A stretch of DNA of 64,000 nucleotides from Flavipsychrobacter sp. (GTDB taxonomy: Bacteria > Bacteroidota > Bacteroidia > Chitinophagales > Chitinophagaceae), in NCBI GenBank assembly GCA_021155965.1, contig JAJNBJ010000004.1, positions 62,001-126,000 of the forward strand, read 5' to 3'. Below, one piece after another: positions 35,397 to 44,270 of the stretch. The notes below the pieces were generated by a model. The model was not told the origin of the DNA, ran no database searches, and saw only the letters and a program-made list of their open reading frames with translations. How positions within the stretch are numbered: the first letter of the stretch is position 1; every line of letters starts with the position of its first letter. A program made the position numbers and the translations under genes.

Positions 35397-38300
35397 ATGA
35401 GAAAAATACGTTTATTCTTTTGTGCAGCATTGGCATTCCTCAGCTTTTTGCAGGATGCAAATGCTCAAAACCCGATAATAACAACGGCTGTCAACCGGAC
35501 AACATCTACGGCAGGGGGCTTCCTGGATGATGTTATTGCTGCCGGCCCCGGGAGGATCGATAACCCGTATATGATATGCGTGGATGGATCGGATAACCTG
35601 TATATAGCCGATTATGATAATTCGCGTATAAGAAAGGTTGATGCAGTTACTGGCATCATCACTACGGTTGCCGGAAGTGCTGCAACAGGTTCAGGCGGTG
35701 ATGGTGTTCCTGCAACACTGGCGCAGTTAGGCGCGCCGGGTGGGGGCAGCAGGGGAGTGGTAGGTGTGGCTGTTGATGCCGCGGGCAATATATACATAGG
35801 CGATGCCAGCAATAACAAGATCAGGTTTGTAAATGCCAGTACTGGTATCATCAGCACTTTTGCCGGAACCGGTACAGCGGGTTTCTCAGGCGATGGCGGC
35901 CCTGCAACTGCTGCGCAGTTGAATGGTCCAAGGGGAATAGCCGTAGATGCTTTAGGTAATGTTTACTTTTCTGATGGCGAGAATCAGCGGATAAGGATGG
36001 TCATTGCAGGAGTAGGTACTATTATTACCATAGCCGGCAATGGTATGGCGGGGCCCGGGACCGATGGTGTGGTTGCAACCACCCAGCGCATCAACAACGT
36101 AAGGGGGCTTACTGTAGATGCTTCAGGTAATGTTTACATTGCAGACCAGGGTAATAACCGCGTAAGAAGGATAGCTCCGTTCACCAACATTATTACAACC
36201 GTAGCAGGCACGGGTACCGCCGGTAACGGTGGCATGGGCGGGCCTGCCACTGCTGGCCAGCTCAGCGGCCCGTTGGATGTTGAATTTGATGCATTAGGCA
36301 ACATGTATATTGCTGATTTCGGTGTCAACCGGGTCAAGAGGGTCAACACATCCGGGATCATTTCGATAGTAGCAGGTGGTAATTCTATGGGAGGTTATGG
36401 TGGGGACGGCGGGCCTGCCACTGCTTCTACGGCCAGGTTAAATACGCCTGCATCAATAGCCATCCTGTCTAACCCAAATTATTTTTATATCTCTGACCGG
36501 AGTAATAGCAAGATCCGCCTGGTGAAACCAAACAGCTTGCCCTTTTTTACGAGGGGTACACGGGTGGATACGTTCGTATGCCAGAATTCAGGGCTGAACA
36601 ATATTGCACCCCTTTTCCCGGTAATGGATTCCGACTGGGCGTCATATGCCAACCTCGTATGGTCGGTATCTGTTCCTGCATTACATGGCACGGCTACCGC
36701 AACTTTTTCTGATAGTTCGAATGGCACAATAATTACCCCAGCCAGCGTGTTATATACGCCCACGCTCGGTTATAGCGGGCTGGATACATTCACTGTCCAG
36801 ATCACCGATGGTGCCAATACAGCAACTACCCAGGTTATTGTTACCGTTAACCCATTGCCTGTGGTGCCGCCCATCGGCGGGCCTGGCGAAGTATGTGTAG
36901 GAGGTTCTGTAACAGAAACAAATTCAACTGGCGGAGGGTTATGGGAGGCAAGTAATAGTAACGTCACTATCGGTTCCTCCACAGGTATTGTTACGGGTGT
37001 TTCGGTGGGTTTTGTTACCATAAGTTATACGGTTACTAATTCATGTGGTTTCACAAGGGTAGTACGGATCATGACCATTAATACGGTACCGGCAACGCCA
37101 CCGGCTATTGGTGGCCCGTCTATTGTTTGTGCAGGCAGCGGCATTATTCTTACCAATGGTACATCCGGTGGCGTATGGACCAGCAGCAACTTATCTGTGG
37201 CTACCGTAGGTTCTGCATCTGGCTCGGTAACAGGCGTAGCTGCGGGAACGGTTAATATAACTTATACTGTTACCAACAGTTGCGGCAGCGCATTTGTATT
37301 TGCACCGGTAACTGTCAATCCCGCCCCAACACCAATAGCTGGCTCTGCCACATCCTGTGTTGGTGCTTCAAACACATTAACATCCTCGCCTGCGGGCATA
37401 TGGGTAAGCAGTAATACTGCTGCTGCAACCATAGGTTCATCATCGGGCGTTGTTATGGGGGTGGCTCCAGGTACAACAACGATAAGCTATACTTTATCCA
37501 ACGGTTGCTTTGCAACGCGGGCAGTAACGGTAAACAATCCTCCCGGCCCTAATACCGGTACGCCAACAGTTTGTGTTGGCAGCACAACTACGCTTTCAAA
37601 TGCGTTACCCGGCGGTACTTGGACATCAAGCTCCGGCATTGCCGTTGTAGGCTCATCTACCGGCATCGTATTCGGTATGACCGACGGCATCCCAAATATC
37701 ACTTACACGCTTGGCGGCTGCATCTCTGTTACAACCATAACCATCAACTTAGTTCCGTTCCCCATCAACCCACCCGGTGCTGTAACCATGTGCGTCGGTG
37801 GGTCAGCAGTACTTACGTCCACGCCTGGTGCCGGCACATGGAGCACAGTTGCCGGTACAGGTTCTGTTTCGCTTGTGGCTGCAGGCTCATCGGTAACCGT
37901 TACAGGTGCAACGGCAGGCACTGCTACTGTTTCTTATACAAACAGTTTTGGTTGTGCCAGGACAAAAGAGGTTACAGTAAATATTACACCGGCAGCTATT
38001 TCTCCAACTTCAGCATCTATATGTGTAGGCAATACGGTGGCCCTTACCAATTCAGTTGGCGGCGGCACATGGACATCAGGTTCTGCAAATGCCACTGTAG
38101 GCTCTGCTACCGGCGTTGTTACCGGTGTAACTGCAGGCACAGCTAATATTACTTATACGATCGGGAGCTGTTCTGTATCTGTACCCGTAACCGTTAATAA
38201 TGGACCTGCTCCAATAACTCCTGCCGGTGCAGTAAGCGTGTGCGTAGGTGCAACAGCCGTGTTGGCTGATGCAACATCGGGCGGCACATGGAGCACAGTT

Positions 38301-41300
38301 GCTGGTACAGGTTCTGTTTCGCTTGTTGCTGCAGGCACATCGGTAACGGTAACAGGTGTATCCGCAGGTACGGCTACCATATCATATACAACAGGCACAG
38401 GCTGTGCTGCAACAAAAGTGATCACTGTAGATAATACACCTGCGGCCATATCACCATCAAGTGCACAGGTTTGTACTGGGTCCACCGTAACGCTGTCCAA
38501 CTCGGTTAGCGGTGGTACGTGGAGCAGCAGTGCAACAGGCGTAGCTACCGTAGATCCCGGTGGCGTGGTTACCGGTGTGGCTTTTGGTACAGCTACTATC
38601 AGCTATGCCATAGGTACGTGTGTCGCAACGGCCCCGGTAACAGTTAACCTTTCGCCCAGTGCGGGCACCATAGTAGGTTCTGCTTCTGCTTGTACCGGGC
38701 TGACCACAACGTTGACAAATGCTACCTCGGGCGGTGTGTGGAGTAGTAGTAATGCGGCAGTTGCCACAGTTGGTTCAACAGGTATTGTTACAGGCGTTAC
38801 AGTTGGTCCCGTTATTATTTCTTATACAGTGGTCAATGGTTGTGGCACAGCTACTGCAACACATGCGATGACTGTTAGCGCAGGTGCAAGCGCGGGTACT
38901 ATTACCGGCGTTGGTATGTTATGCGCAGGTACTTTTACTACCCTCACCTCTACTGTGCCCGGCGGCACATGGAGCGCTACTAACACTCGTGCAACAATTA
39001 CAAGTACCGGCGTGCTTACCGGCATAACGCCCGGCATAGACACCATTCTTTACTCCGTGACCAATGCATGCGGAACAGCCGTATCATCGCATATAGTAAC
39101 AATAGGCGCCTTCCTCACAGCAGGCACTATCTCCGGCCCAACCAGCGTATGCCAGGGGGCATCAATTACTTTAACAAGCACTGCAACAGGCGGCGCATGG
39201 ACAAGCAGCGGACCTGCAGCTACGGTATCGGGTGGCGTGGTTACCGGTGTTAGCGGTGGCATGGTTACCATTTCTTACACCGTGACCAGCTTCTGCGGTA
39301 CGGCTACGGCAACATACCCTGTATTGGCAATTGCTACACCGGATGCAGGTACTGTAACCGGCCCCATCATCCTCTGCGCCGGTATGACCGCTCCTTATAC
39401 TACGGCCGGCACAGGTGGCACATGGAGTGTTACCAATGCAACTGCAACCATTACTTCGGGTGGGGTGCTTACCGCTTTATCAATGGGTATAGATACTGTT
39501 GAATACACAGTTACCAACGCATGCGGCACCGATGTTTCTTCTATAGCAGTTACCATAGGCCCGGCGCTTACGGTAAGCAGCAACTCCGGCCCAGCCTCGG
39601 TGTGTGAAGCATCATCCATCACTTTAACCAATGCTACTCCAGGCGGTGTATGGAGCGCAAGTAACACTAACGCAACTGTATCTGGCGGCGTGGTAACAGG
39701 TGTAACTGCCGGCTCGGTAGATATCTCTTATACAGTTACCAGCAGTTGCGGCTCAGTTTCTGCAGTATCAACTATCATGGTAAATCCGCTGCCCAATGCA
39801 GGCACTATCGTTGGCCCCACAATAGCATGCGTGGCAGCTTCAATTACATTGACGGACGCTGCACCCGGCGGCACATGGAACGCCAGCAACAGTAATGCCA
39901 CCGTGTCTGGTGGTGTAGTAACAGGCGTATCCGTTGGCCTGGTAGATATCAGCTATACCGTTACCAACAGTTGCGGCACAGCTTCTGCTGTGAGCACTAT
40001 AACAGTAGATGCAGCGCCAACAGTTGCTGCCATCTCCGGCCCATCTAATGTATGCGTAGCTGCAACCATAACATTGACAGATGCTACCCCCGGCGGCACA
40101 TGGAGCTCCAGCACTACAGATGCTACGGTATCAGGCGGCGTGGTTACCGGCGTTACAGCAGGTTCCACCATCATCTCTTATACAGTAACAAACGCCTGCG
40201 GCTCTGCCGATGCAACCGCTGCCATCACCATCGATCCGTTGCCTGATGCAGGCACAATAGTTGGCCCGTCAAACGTTTGTGTAGCGGCAACCATCACCCT
40301 CACCGATGCAGCACCCGGCGGCACATGGAGCTCAAGCAGCGCTGATGCTACAGTAGTTGGCGGCGTAGTAACCGGTGTAACCGCAGGTACGGTCAACATC
40401 AGCTACAGCGTTACCAACGTTTGCGGCACAGCAGATGCAGTAGTCCCCATAACTGTTGATCCATTGCCCGATGCAGGTGTTATCTCCGGCCCGTCCGACG
40501 TTTGTGTAGGCGGTGCCATCACCCTCACAGGATCTGTATCAGGCGGCACATGGAGCGCCAGCAGCGCCGATGCAACAGTTGCAGGTGGTGTGGTAACAGG
40601 CGTATCAGCAGGCGTGGTAGATATAAGCTACAGTGTTACAAATGTGTGCGGCACTGCCGTAGCTTCTGTTCCTGTGAATGTGGTGACAACACCAACAGTG
40701 GCAACCATTACAGGCCCAGCAACAGTATGCAGGGGTGGATCAATGACACTGGCTAACGCAACTGCCGGTGGCACGTGGAGCGCCAGCAACACCAATGCTA
40801 CCGTATCATCAGGTGGTGTGGTAACGGGCACAACCACAGGCACAGTTACCATCTCTTACACAGTTACCAACGCATGCGGCACCGTAACAGCAACCAAGCT
40901 CATTAATATAACAACGGCGCCAAGTGCAGGTTCTATTTCAGGTCCGGCAAGCGTATGTGTAGGGCAAAACATCACCCTTACCAATGGCGTTATGGGCGGC
41001 ACATGGAGCAGCAATAACACAGCAGTGGCAACAGTTGCAGGCGGGCTTGTTTCAGGCGTTACAGTAGGTTCTGCTATCATCAGCTACACAATGAGCAACA
41101 GTTGCGGCAGCAGGTCGGTAACACGTGCAGTATCTGTATTGCCCGCTACCGATTGCAGCGGTGTTGGCGTGAAAGGCATTACCGCAGTTCAGGACGAGAT
41201 CAAACTCTACCCCAACCCCAACCACGGTGCATTTACCATGAACCTCCTTACAGAGAACGATGAGCAGGTGATGGTAGTAGTGACCAACATTATTGGTAAG

Positions 41301-41429
41301 AAAGTGAAAGAGTTCACCACCACTACCAACAAAGCTACCGATGTGCAGCTCAACACTGCCCCCGGCATCTACCTCCTCACCGCCACCACCACCAACGGCA
41401 GGTACGTAGTGAAGATTACAGTAGAATAA
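35397..41429 (+). CDS. Giant T9SS surface protein: NHL propeller plus 19 Ig-like (BIG2) repeats
   Basis: 2010 residues with signal peptide (MRKIRLFFCAALAFLSFLQDANA). Residues ~45-385 are NHL repeats (DGSDNLYIADYDNSRIRKVD, TVAGTGTAGFSGDGGPATAA) forming a beta propeller. A linker with one cadherin-like unit follows at ~400-485. Then come 19 Ig-like domains of about 75 residues (~490-1915), each with GxxVCxG...GGTW...VTGVxxG...ISYTVTNxCG. Each has two cysteines, likely one disulfide per domain. Domains 5-6 and 7-8 are a two-domain duplication, and domains 13-17 are nearly identical. The T9SS type A sorting domain ends the protein. Probably a long adhesin or stalk; a terminator follows. Confidence 0.92.
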   Translation: MRKIRLFFCAALAFLSFLQDANAQNPIITTAVNRTTSTAGGFLDDVIAAGPGRIDNPYMICVDGSDNLYIADYDNSRIRKVDAVTGIITTVAGSAATGSGGDGVPATLAQLGAPGGGSRGVVGVAVDAAGNIYIGDASNNKIRFVNASTGIISTFAGTGTAGFSGDGGPATAAQLNGPRGIAVDALGNVYFSDGENQRIRMVIAGVGTIITIAGNGMAGPGTDGVVATTQRINNVRGLTVDASGNVYIADQGNNRVRRIAPFTNIITTVAGTGTAGNGGMGGPATAGQLSGPLDVEFDALGNMYIADFGVNRVKRVNTSGIISIVAGGNSMGGYGGDGGPATASTARLNTPASIAILSNPNYFYISDRSNSKIRLVKPNSLPFFTRGTRVDTFVCQNSGLNNIAPLFPVMDSDWASYANLVWSVSVPALHGTATATFSDSSNGTIITPASVLYTPTLGYSGLDTFTVQITDGANTATTQVIVTVNPLPVVPPIGGPGEVCVGGSVTETNSTGGGLWEASNSNVTIGSSTGIVTGVSVGFVTISYTVTNSCGFTRVVRIMTINTVPATPPAIGGPSIVCAGSGIILTNGTSGGVWTSSNLSVATVGSASGSVTGVAAGTVNITYTVTNSCGSAFVFAPVTVNPAPTPIAGSATSCVGASNTLTSSPAGIWVSSNTAAATIGSSSGVVMGVAPGTTTISYTLSNGCFATRAVTVNNPPGPNTGTPTVCVGSTTTLSNALPGGTWTSSSGIAVVGSSTGIVFGMTDGIPNITYTLGGCISVTTITINLVPFPINPPGAVTMCVGGSAVLTSTPGAGTWSTVAGTGSVSLVAAGSSVTVTGATAGTATVSYTNSFGCARTKEVTVNITPAAISPTSASICVGNTVALTNSVGGGTWTSGSANATVGSATGVVTGVTAGTANITYTIGSCSVSVPVTVNNGPAPITPAGAVSVCVGATAVLADATSGGTWSTVAGTGSVSLVAAGTSVTVTGVSAGTATISYTTGTGCAATKVITVDNTPAAISPSSAQVCTGSTVTLSNSVSGGTWSSSATGVATVDPGGVVTGVAFGTATISYAIGTCVATAPVTVNLSPSAGTIVGSASACTGLTTTLTNATSGGVWSSSNAAVATVGSTGIVTGVTVGPVIISYTVVNGCGTATATHAMTVSAGASAGTITGVGMLCAGTFTTLTSTVPGGTWSATNTRATITSTGVLTGITPGIDTILYSVTNACGTAVSSHIVTIGAFLTAGTISGPTSVCQGASITLTSTATGGAWTSSGPAATVSGGVVTGVSGGMVTISYTVTSFCGTATATYPVLAIATPDAGTVTGPIILCAGMTAPYTTAGTGGTWSVTNATATITSGGVLTALSMGIDTVEYTVTNACGTDVSSIAVTIGPALTVSSNSGPASVCEASSITLTNATPGGVWSASNTNATVSGGVVTGVTAGSVDISYTVTSSCGSVSAVSTIMVNPLPNAGTIVGPTIACVAASITLTDAAPGGTWNASNSNATVSGGVVTGVSVGLVDISYTVTNSCGTASAVSTITVDAAPTVAAISGPSNVCVAATITLTDATPGGTWSSSTTDATVSGGVVTGVTAGSTIISYTVTNACGSADATAAITIDPLPDAGTIVGPSNVCVAATITLTDAAPGGTWSSSSADATVVGGVVTGVTAGTVNISYSVTNVCGTADAVVPITVDPLPDAGVISGPSDVCVGGAITLTGSVSGGTWSASSADATVAGGVVTGVSAGVVDISYSVTNVCGTAVASVPVNVVTTPTVATITGPATVCRGGSMTLANATAGGTWSASNTNATVSSGGVVTGTTTGTVTISYTVTNACGTVTATKLINITTAPSAGSISGPASVCVGQNITLTNGVMGGTWSSNNTAVATVAGGLVSGVTVGSAIISYTMSNSCGSRSVTRAVSVLPATDCSGVGVKGITAVQDEIKLYPNPNHGAFTMNLLTENDEQVMVVVTNIIGKKVKEFTTTTNKATDVQLNTAPGIYLLTATTTNGRYVVKITVE

Positions 41430-41450
41430 TGATCGATTTTAGAATAAATT

Positions 41451-41490
41451 AAAAAGAGGAGACAGCCCTGGGCTGTCTCCTCTTTTTTTT
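41451..41490 (+). terminator. Strong intrinsic terminator
   Basis: Long stem AAGAGGAGACAGCCC/GGGCTGTCTCCTCTT with a one-base formal loop, followed by a run of eight T. Confidence 0.95.
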
Positions 41491-41493
41491 ACG

Positions 41494-41522
41494 CTGTCAT
41501 GGTGAGCTTCGAACCATGACAG
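41494..41522 (+). repeat. TCATGGTGAGC palindromic repeat, copy left of recA
   Basis: Perfect 10-bp stem CTGTCATGGT/ACCATGACAG with loop GAGCTTCGA. Related copies at 42821-42846 and, reversed, 9445-9470. Confidence 0.88.
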
Positions 41523-41587
41523 AGTATTAGGAGACAGCCCCATCAGGGAACATATACTATTTGCGTCCTTAAACCTTACCACATACC

Positions 41588-41608
41588 CCCTTTGCGCCTT
41601 TGCGTGAT
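41588..41608 (-). repeat. CGCAAAG-type repeat, reversed
   Basis: On the minus strand, TCACGCAAAGGCGCAAAG; same family as 12836-12878. Confidence 0.6.
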
Positions 41609-41811
41609 GCTTCCCCTCGCGCCTTAAACACCCCAAAATACCAACAAATCCCACCCAAAAATCCCCTAAAACCCTCACCATCACTGCATTTCGCCTATTC
41701 GCAAAATTGTGGATATCTTCTTGCCCCCAACCCGCTGCGGCATCCCTTTTCTGCCTAATTTTGACATCAGAAACCTCGTAAATAAGTTTTATCACATAAA
41801 AAAGTAAGTAT

Positions 41812-42810
41812 ATGGCAGACGACAAATTGAAAGTACTAAAACTGGCGCTCGACAAGATCGAGAAAGACTATGGCAAAGGATCGGTAATGATGCTTGGCGA
41901 CAAGCAGCAGGATAAGATGGAAGTGATAAGCACAGGCTCTATTGGCCTCGATGTGGCGCTTGGTGTGGGCGGTTTGCCCTGCGGCCGTATCGTGGAGATA
42001 TACGGGCCTGAATCTTCAGGTAAAACAACAATTGCTATACATACCATTGCGCAGGCGCAGAAGAAAGGTGGCATATGCGCTATCATAGATGCAGAGCACG
42101 CTTTCGATGCCAGCTATGCACGCAAGCTGGGTGTGGACGTAGATAACCTTATCATCTCCCAGCCCGACTATGGCGAGCAGGGCCTCGAGATCGCCGACCG
42201 CCTCATATCCTCCGGCGCGGTTGATGTGGTGGTGATAGACTCTGTGGCGGCACTGGTGCCCAAGGGCGAGCTGGAAGGCGAGATGGGCGAAAGCAAGATG
42301 GGCCTGCAGGCACGCCTCATGAGCCAGGCGCTGCGCAAGCTCACCGCTACTATATCACGCACAGGCTGCTGCTGCATATTCATCAACCAGTTGCGCGAGA
42401 AGATAGGCGTTATGTTCGGCAACCCCGAGACCACTACCGGTGGTAATGCCCTTAAGTTCTACGCATCTGTAAGGTTGGATATCCGCCGTATCAGCCAGAT
42501 AAAAGACGGCGATGTGGCCAGCGGTAACCGCACCCGTGTAAAAGTGGTGAAGAACAAAGTGGCGCCGCCGTTCCGCCAGGTGGAGTTCGATATCATCTTT
42601 GGTGAGGGTATCAGCAAAGTGGGCGAGATCATAGATATGGGTGTGGAACTGGGCATACTGCAAAAAAGCGGCTCTTGGTTCAGCTATAACGATAGCAAGG
42701 TAGGCCAGGGCAGGGATGCGGTAAAACAATTCCTGCAGGACAACCCCGAAGTGAGCGACGCCATAGAAGCCAAAATACGCCAGGCGCTGATGGCCGAACC
42801 CAGCAACTAA
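41812..42810 (+). CDS. recA: Recombinase A
   Basis: 332 residues. Walker A GPESSGKT at 65-72; Walker [18 protein letters not shown] with the conserved EGEMGES loop; L2 loop [17 protein letters not shown]-equivalent and the C-terminal domain with [14 protein letters not shown]. It coats single-stranded DNA for homologous recombination and activates LexA cleavage. The length is a little short of E. coli RecA and it lacks the very acidic tail. A related palindromic repeat lies on each side. A GC-rich terminator at 42894 ends the unit. Confidence 0.98.
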   Translation: MADDKLKVLKLALDKIEKDYGKGSVMMLGDKQQDKMEVISTGSIGLDVALGVGGLPCGRIVEIYGPESSGKTTIAIHTIAQAQKKGGICAIIDAEHAFDASYARKLGVDVDNLIISQPDYGEQGLEIADRLISSGAVDVVVIDSVAALVPKGELEGEMGESKMGLQARLMSQALRKLTATISRTGCCCIFINQLREKIGVMFGNPETTTGGNALKFYASVRLDIRRISQIKDGDVASGNRTRVKVVKNKVAPPFRQVEFDIIFGEGISKVGEIIDMGVELGILQKSGSWFSYNDSKVGQGRDAVKQFLQDNPEVSDAIEAKIRQALMAEPSN

Positions 42811-42820
42811 TACTACTCTG

Positions 42821-42846
42821 TCATGGTGAGCTCTGTCGAACCATGA
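42821..42846 (+). repeat. TCATGGTGAGC palindromic repeat, copy right of recA
   Basis: Arms TCATGGT/ACCATGA around GAGCTCTGTCGA; same arms and partial loop (GAGC..TCGA) as the copy at 41494. Confidence 0.85.
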
Positions 42847-42893
42847 GTGCATAACTGTGAATTAAAGTACTGAACGAATAGGGTTATATACAG

Positions 42894-42918
42894 CGCCCCC
42901 GCGTAGCGGGGGCGTTTA
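42894..42918 (+). terminator. Intrinsic terminator after recA
   Basis: Stem CGCCCCCGC/GCGGGGGCG with a 3-nt loop at 42894-42914, then a short T tract. Confidence 0.85.
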
Positions 42919-42964
42919 TTCCTTATTTTTTTGATTTTTCTATGTCGTAGGAATATTTTGTTAA

Positions 42965-42972
42965 TATTTTTG
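42965..42972 (+). promoter_or_regulatory. Putative -7 element of the ABC-3C operon (TATTTTTG)
   Basis: Matches TAnnTTTG about 37 bases before the first ATG of the operon (43010). No -33 TTTG at 19-21 bases. Confidence 0.4.
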
Positions 42973-43009
42973 TACATTAGCTCCAATCTGTTACCTAAAA
43001 GAAAACACA

Positions 43010-43189
43010 ATGAGCTACTGCTTTGATATTACCCAAATTATTCTTGCCGTTGTTGGGGTGATAGGGGGAACATCTTTCCTCACTTATAAAGTCACTAAGA
43101 ATAGTCATAATAAAAAAACAATTAATCAAAATAGGAATGTGGTAAATGGTGGTGATATTGTCGGCGGGAACAAAACGACCAACAAATGA
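43010..43189 (+). CDS. Small membrane protein with GDIVGG motif, first gene of ABC-3C-like operon
   Basis: 59 residues. One hydrophobic segment at ~8-28 (QIILAVVGVIGGTSFLTY) is followed by a basic linker and the motif NVVNGGDIVGGNK at the C-terminus. The next protein of the operon has almost the same words near its N-terminus (NVVTNGDIVGGDK). The stop overlaps the next ATG as ATGA (43186-43189), so the two genes are translationally coupled. I infer a membrane-anchoring or pore-forming partner that joins the downstream protein through the shared motif. No database family is known to me for this short protein. Confidence 0.75.
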   Translation: MSYCFDITQIILAVVGVIGGTSFLTYKVTKNSHNKKTINQNRNVVNGGDIVGGNKTTNK

Positions 43190-43752
43190 CTGAACCTGTA
43201 AGCCAAAGAAAGAATGTCGTAACAAACGGCGATATCGTAGGGGGTGATAAAATTGTCAACAATAACTTACCGACCACGACAAAGCTATCTCGTTTGTTTG
43301 AGCGGTTAAAAGCTGAGTATGGCGACGGTAATAAAGTTGACAATATTATTGATGACCTCAAGCGTTTTAGTGAACCAAGGGATATTATTGGTTTAGAAAA
43401 GAAGCTTCAAGATGGTGATAGATTAGACTTGCTTGAGGATGCTGCTTGGTTGAAACAAGAATATGCTAAAAAACTAACCCATTATCAGTTCTTTGAACCA
43501 GCACAAGAAATTCACGCTTATCTGCTAAGTGTGGTATTCGAGAAATTCAGAAATATAGTGTATCCGATGATGCAAACGAATAGACCCAATGCAGAAATTT
43601 CTAAAGCTATTTCAAATGAAGTAATTGGCCCTGTAATGCAAATTATTCAAGAACATGGTTGTGATGATATAATGGGACTCTCACATGCCGATGTAGAAGG
43701 AATGATTTATTATCTAACTGGTCTTTGTCACATCAAATGGACTAAAGTATGA
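43186..43752 (+). CDS. ABC-3C system partner protein with GDIVGGDK motif
   Basis: 188 residues. The N-terminal ~30 residues hold NVVTNGDIVGGDKIVNNN, a motif known from several conflict-system proteins in which it precedes an effector or adapter domain. The remainder is helical (LSRLFERLKAEYGDGNKVDNI, WLKQEYAKKLTHYQFFEPAQEIHAYLL), fitting a C-terminal domain of the ABC-3C third component (Krishnan and colleagues' classification, from memory; exact subclass not assigned). No nuclease or protease motif is seen. It overlaps both neighbours by four bases. Likely links the ATPase complex to the membrane partner at 43010. Confidence 0.7.
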   Translation: MTEPVSQRKNVVTNGDIVGGDKIVNNNLPTTTKLSRLFERLKAEYGDGNKVDNIIDDLKRFSEPRDIIGLEKKLQDGDRLDLLEDAAWLKQEYAKKLTHYQFFEPAQEIHAYLLSVVFEKFRNIVYPMMQTNRPNAEISKAISNEVIGPVMQIIQEHGCDDIMGLSHADVEGMIYYLTGLCHIKWTKV

Positions 43753-44270
43753 TTGTCTATCATCAAGCATTTGATTTGTATCATTCTGTTTACAGGATGT
43801 TACAATTACTTACATACTTTGATAAAAATGATTATGTGGAGTTAGATCGACTTAGAATATGGGATTTCTATTTATTGTTTCCCGATAAAATGCATGCAAT
43901 CAAATTACGACAGGATGAAAAAGATATTAAAAAGCTAATACGGCACTATATTTCAAAGAAAGAAAATCCATATGAGGAGGTAGTCGATGAGCGAAAGCTG
44001 TTTGAAAAAATTAAACCTTATCAAATAACTGCAATTAAATGTTTGGCGTCTTATGGAATTATTAATAAGGGGTTCCTATCCGAAAACCGAGTATCAATTG
44101 TATCGAAACAAATTCTAGCTAACTACGTTTCAAAATTTGAACCTTTGACCGATCGAGAACTGAATGTTATTAAGTTATTGACTTCACATTTTTCTCAAAT
44201 ATCAATGTTTGGTCCATTTGGGTTGAAATCAAGAACAAGACTTTTAGAAAGTAAATATGACGCACAATGA
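43749..44270 (+). CDS. ABC-3C system middle component
   Basis: 173 residues, helical, beginning MIVYHQAFDLYHSVYRMLQLL and continuing DRLRIWDFYLLFPDKMHAIKL. This opening resembles the ABC-3C middle component I recall as MC5, but the number is a guess. A winged-helix-like end (ITAIKCLASYGIINKGFLS, then LTDRELNVIKLL) follows. By family knowledge middle components bridge the SMC-like ATPase and the third component, similar to kleisin-associated subunits. ATGA overlap with the upstream gene and a 14-base overlap with the ATPase gene support a single operon. Confidence 0.72.
   Translation: MIVYHQAFDLYHSVYRMLQLLTYFDKNDYVELDRLRIWDFYLLFPDKMHAIKLRQDEKDIKKLIRHYISKKENPYEEVVDERKLFEKIKPYQITAIKCLASYGIINKGFLSENRVSIVSKQILANYVSKFEPLTDRELNVIKLLTSHFSQISMFGPFGLKSRTRLLESKYDAQ

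Larger units (their letters stand above)
41430..41811. other. Intergenic region before recA
   Basis: No gene. It holds a terminator (41451-41490), a palindromic repeat (41494-41522), a reversed CGCAAAG-type repeat (about 41588-41608) and the recA leader. Confidence 0.6.

Noticed and set aside
36770-41080. Many 70-90-codon frames antisense to the Ig repeats
   Set aside because: They recur with each repeat and reflect its GGC/ACC codon pattern; no start signals.
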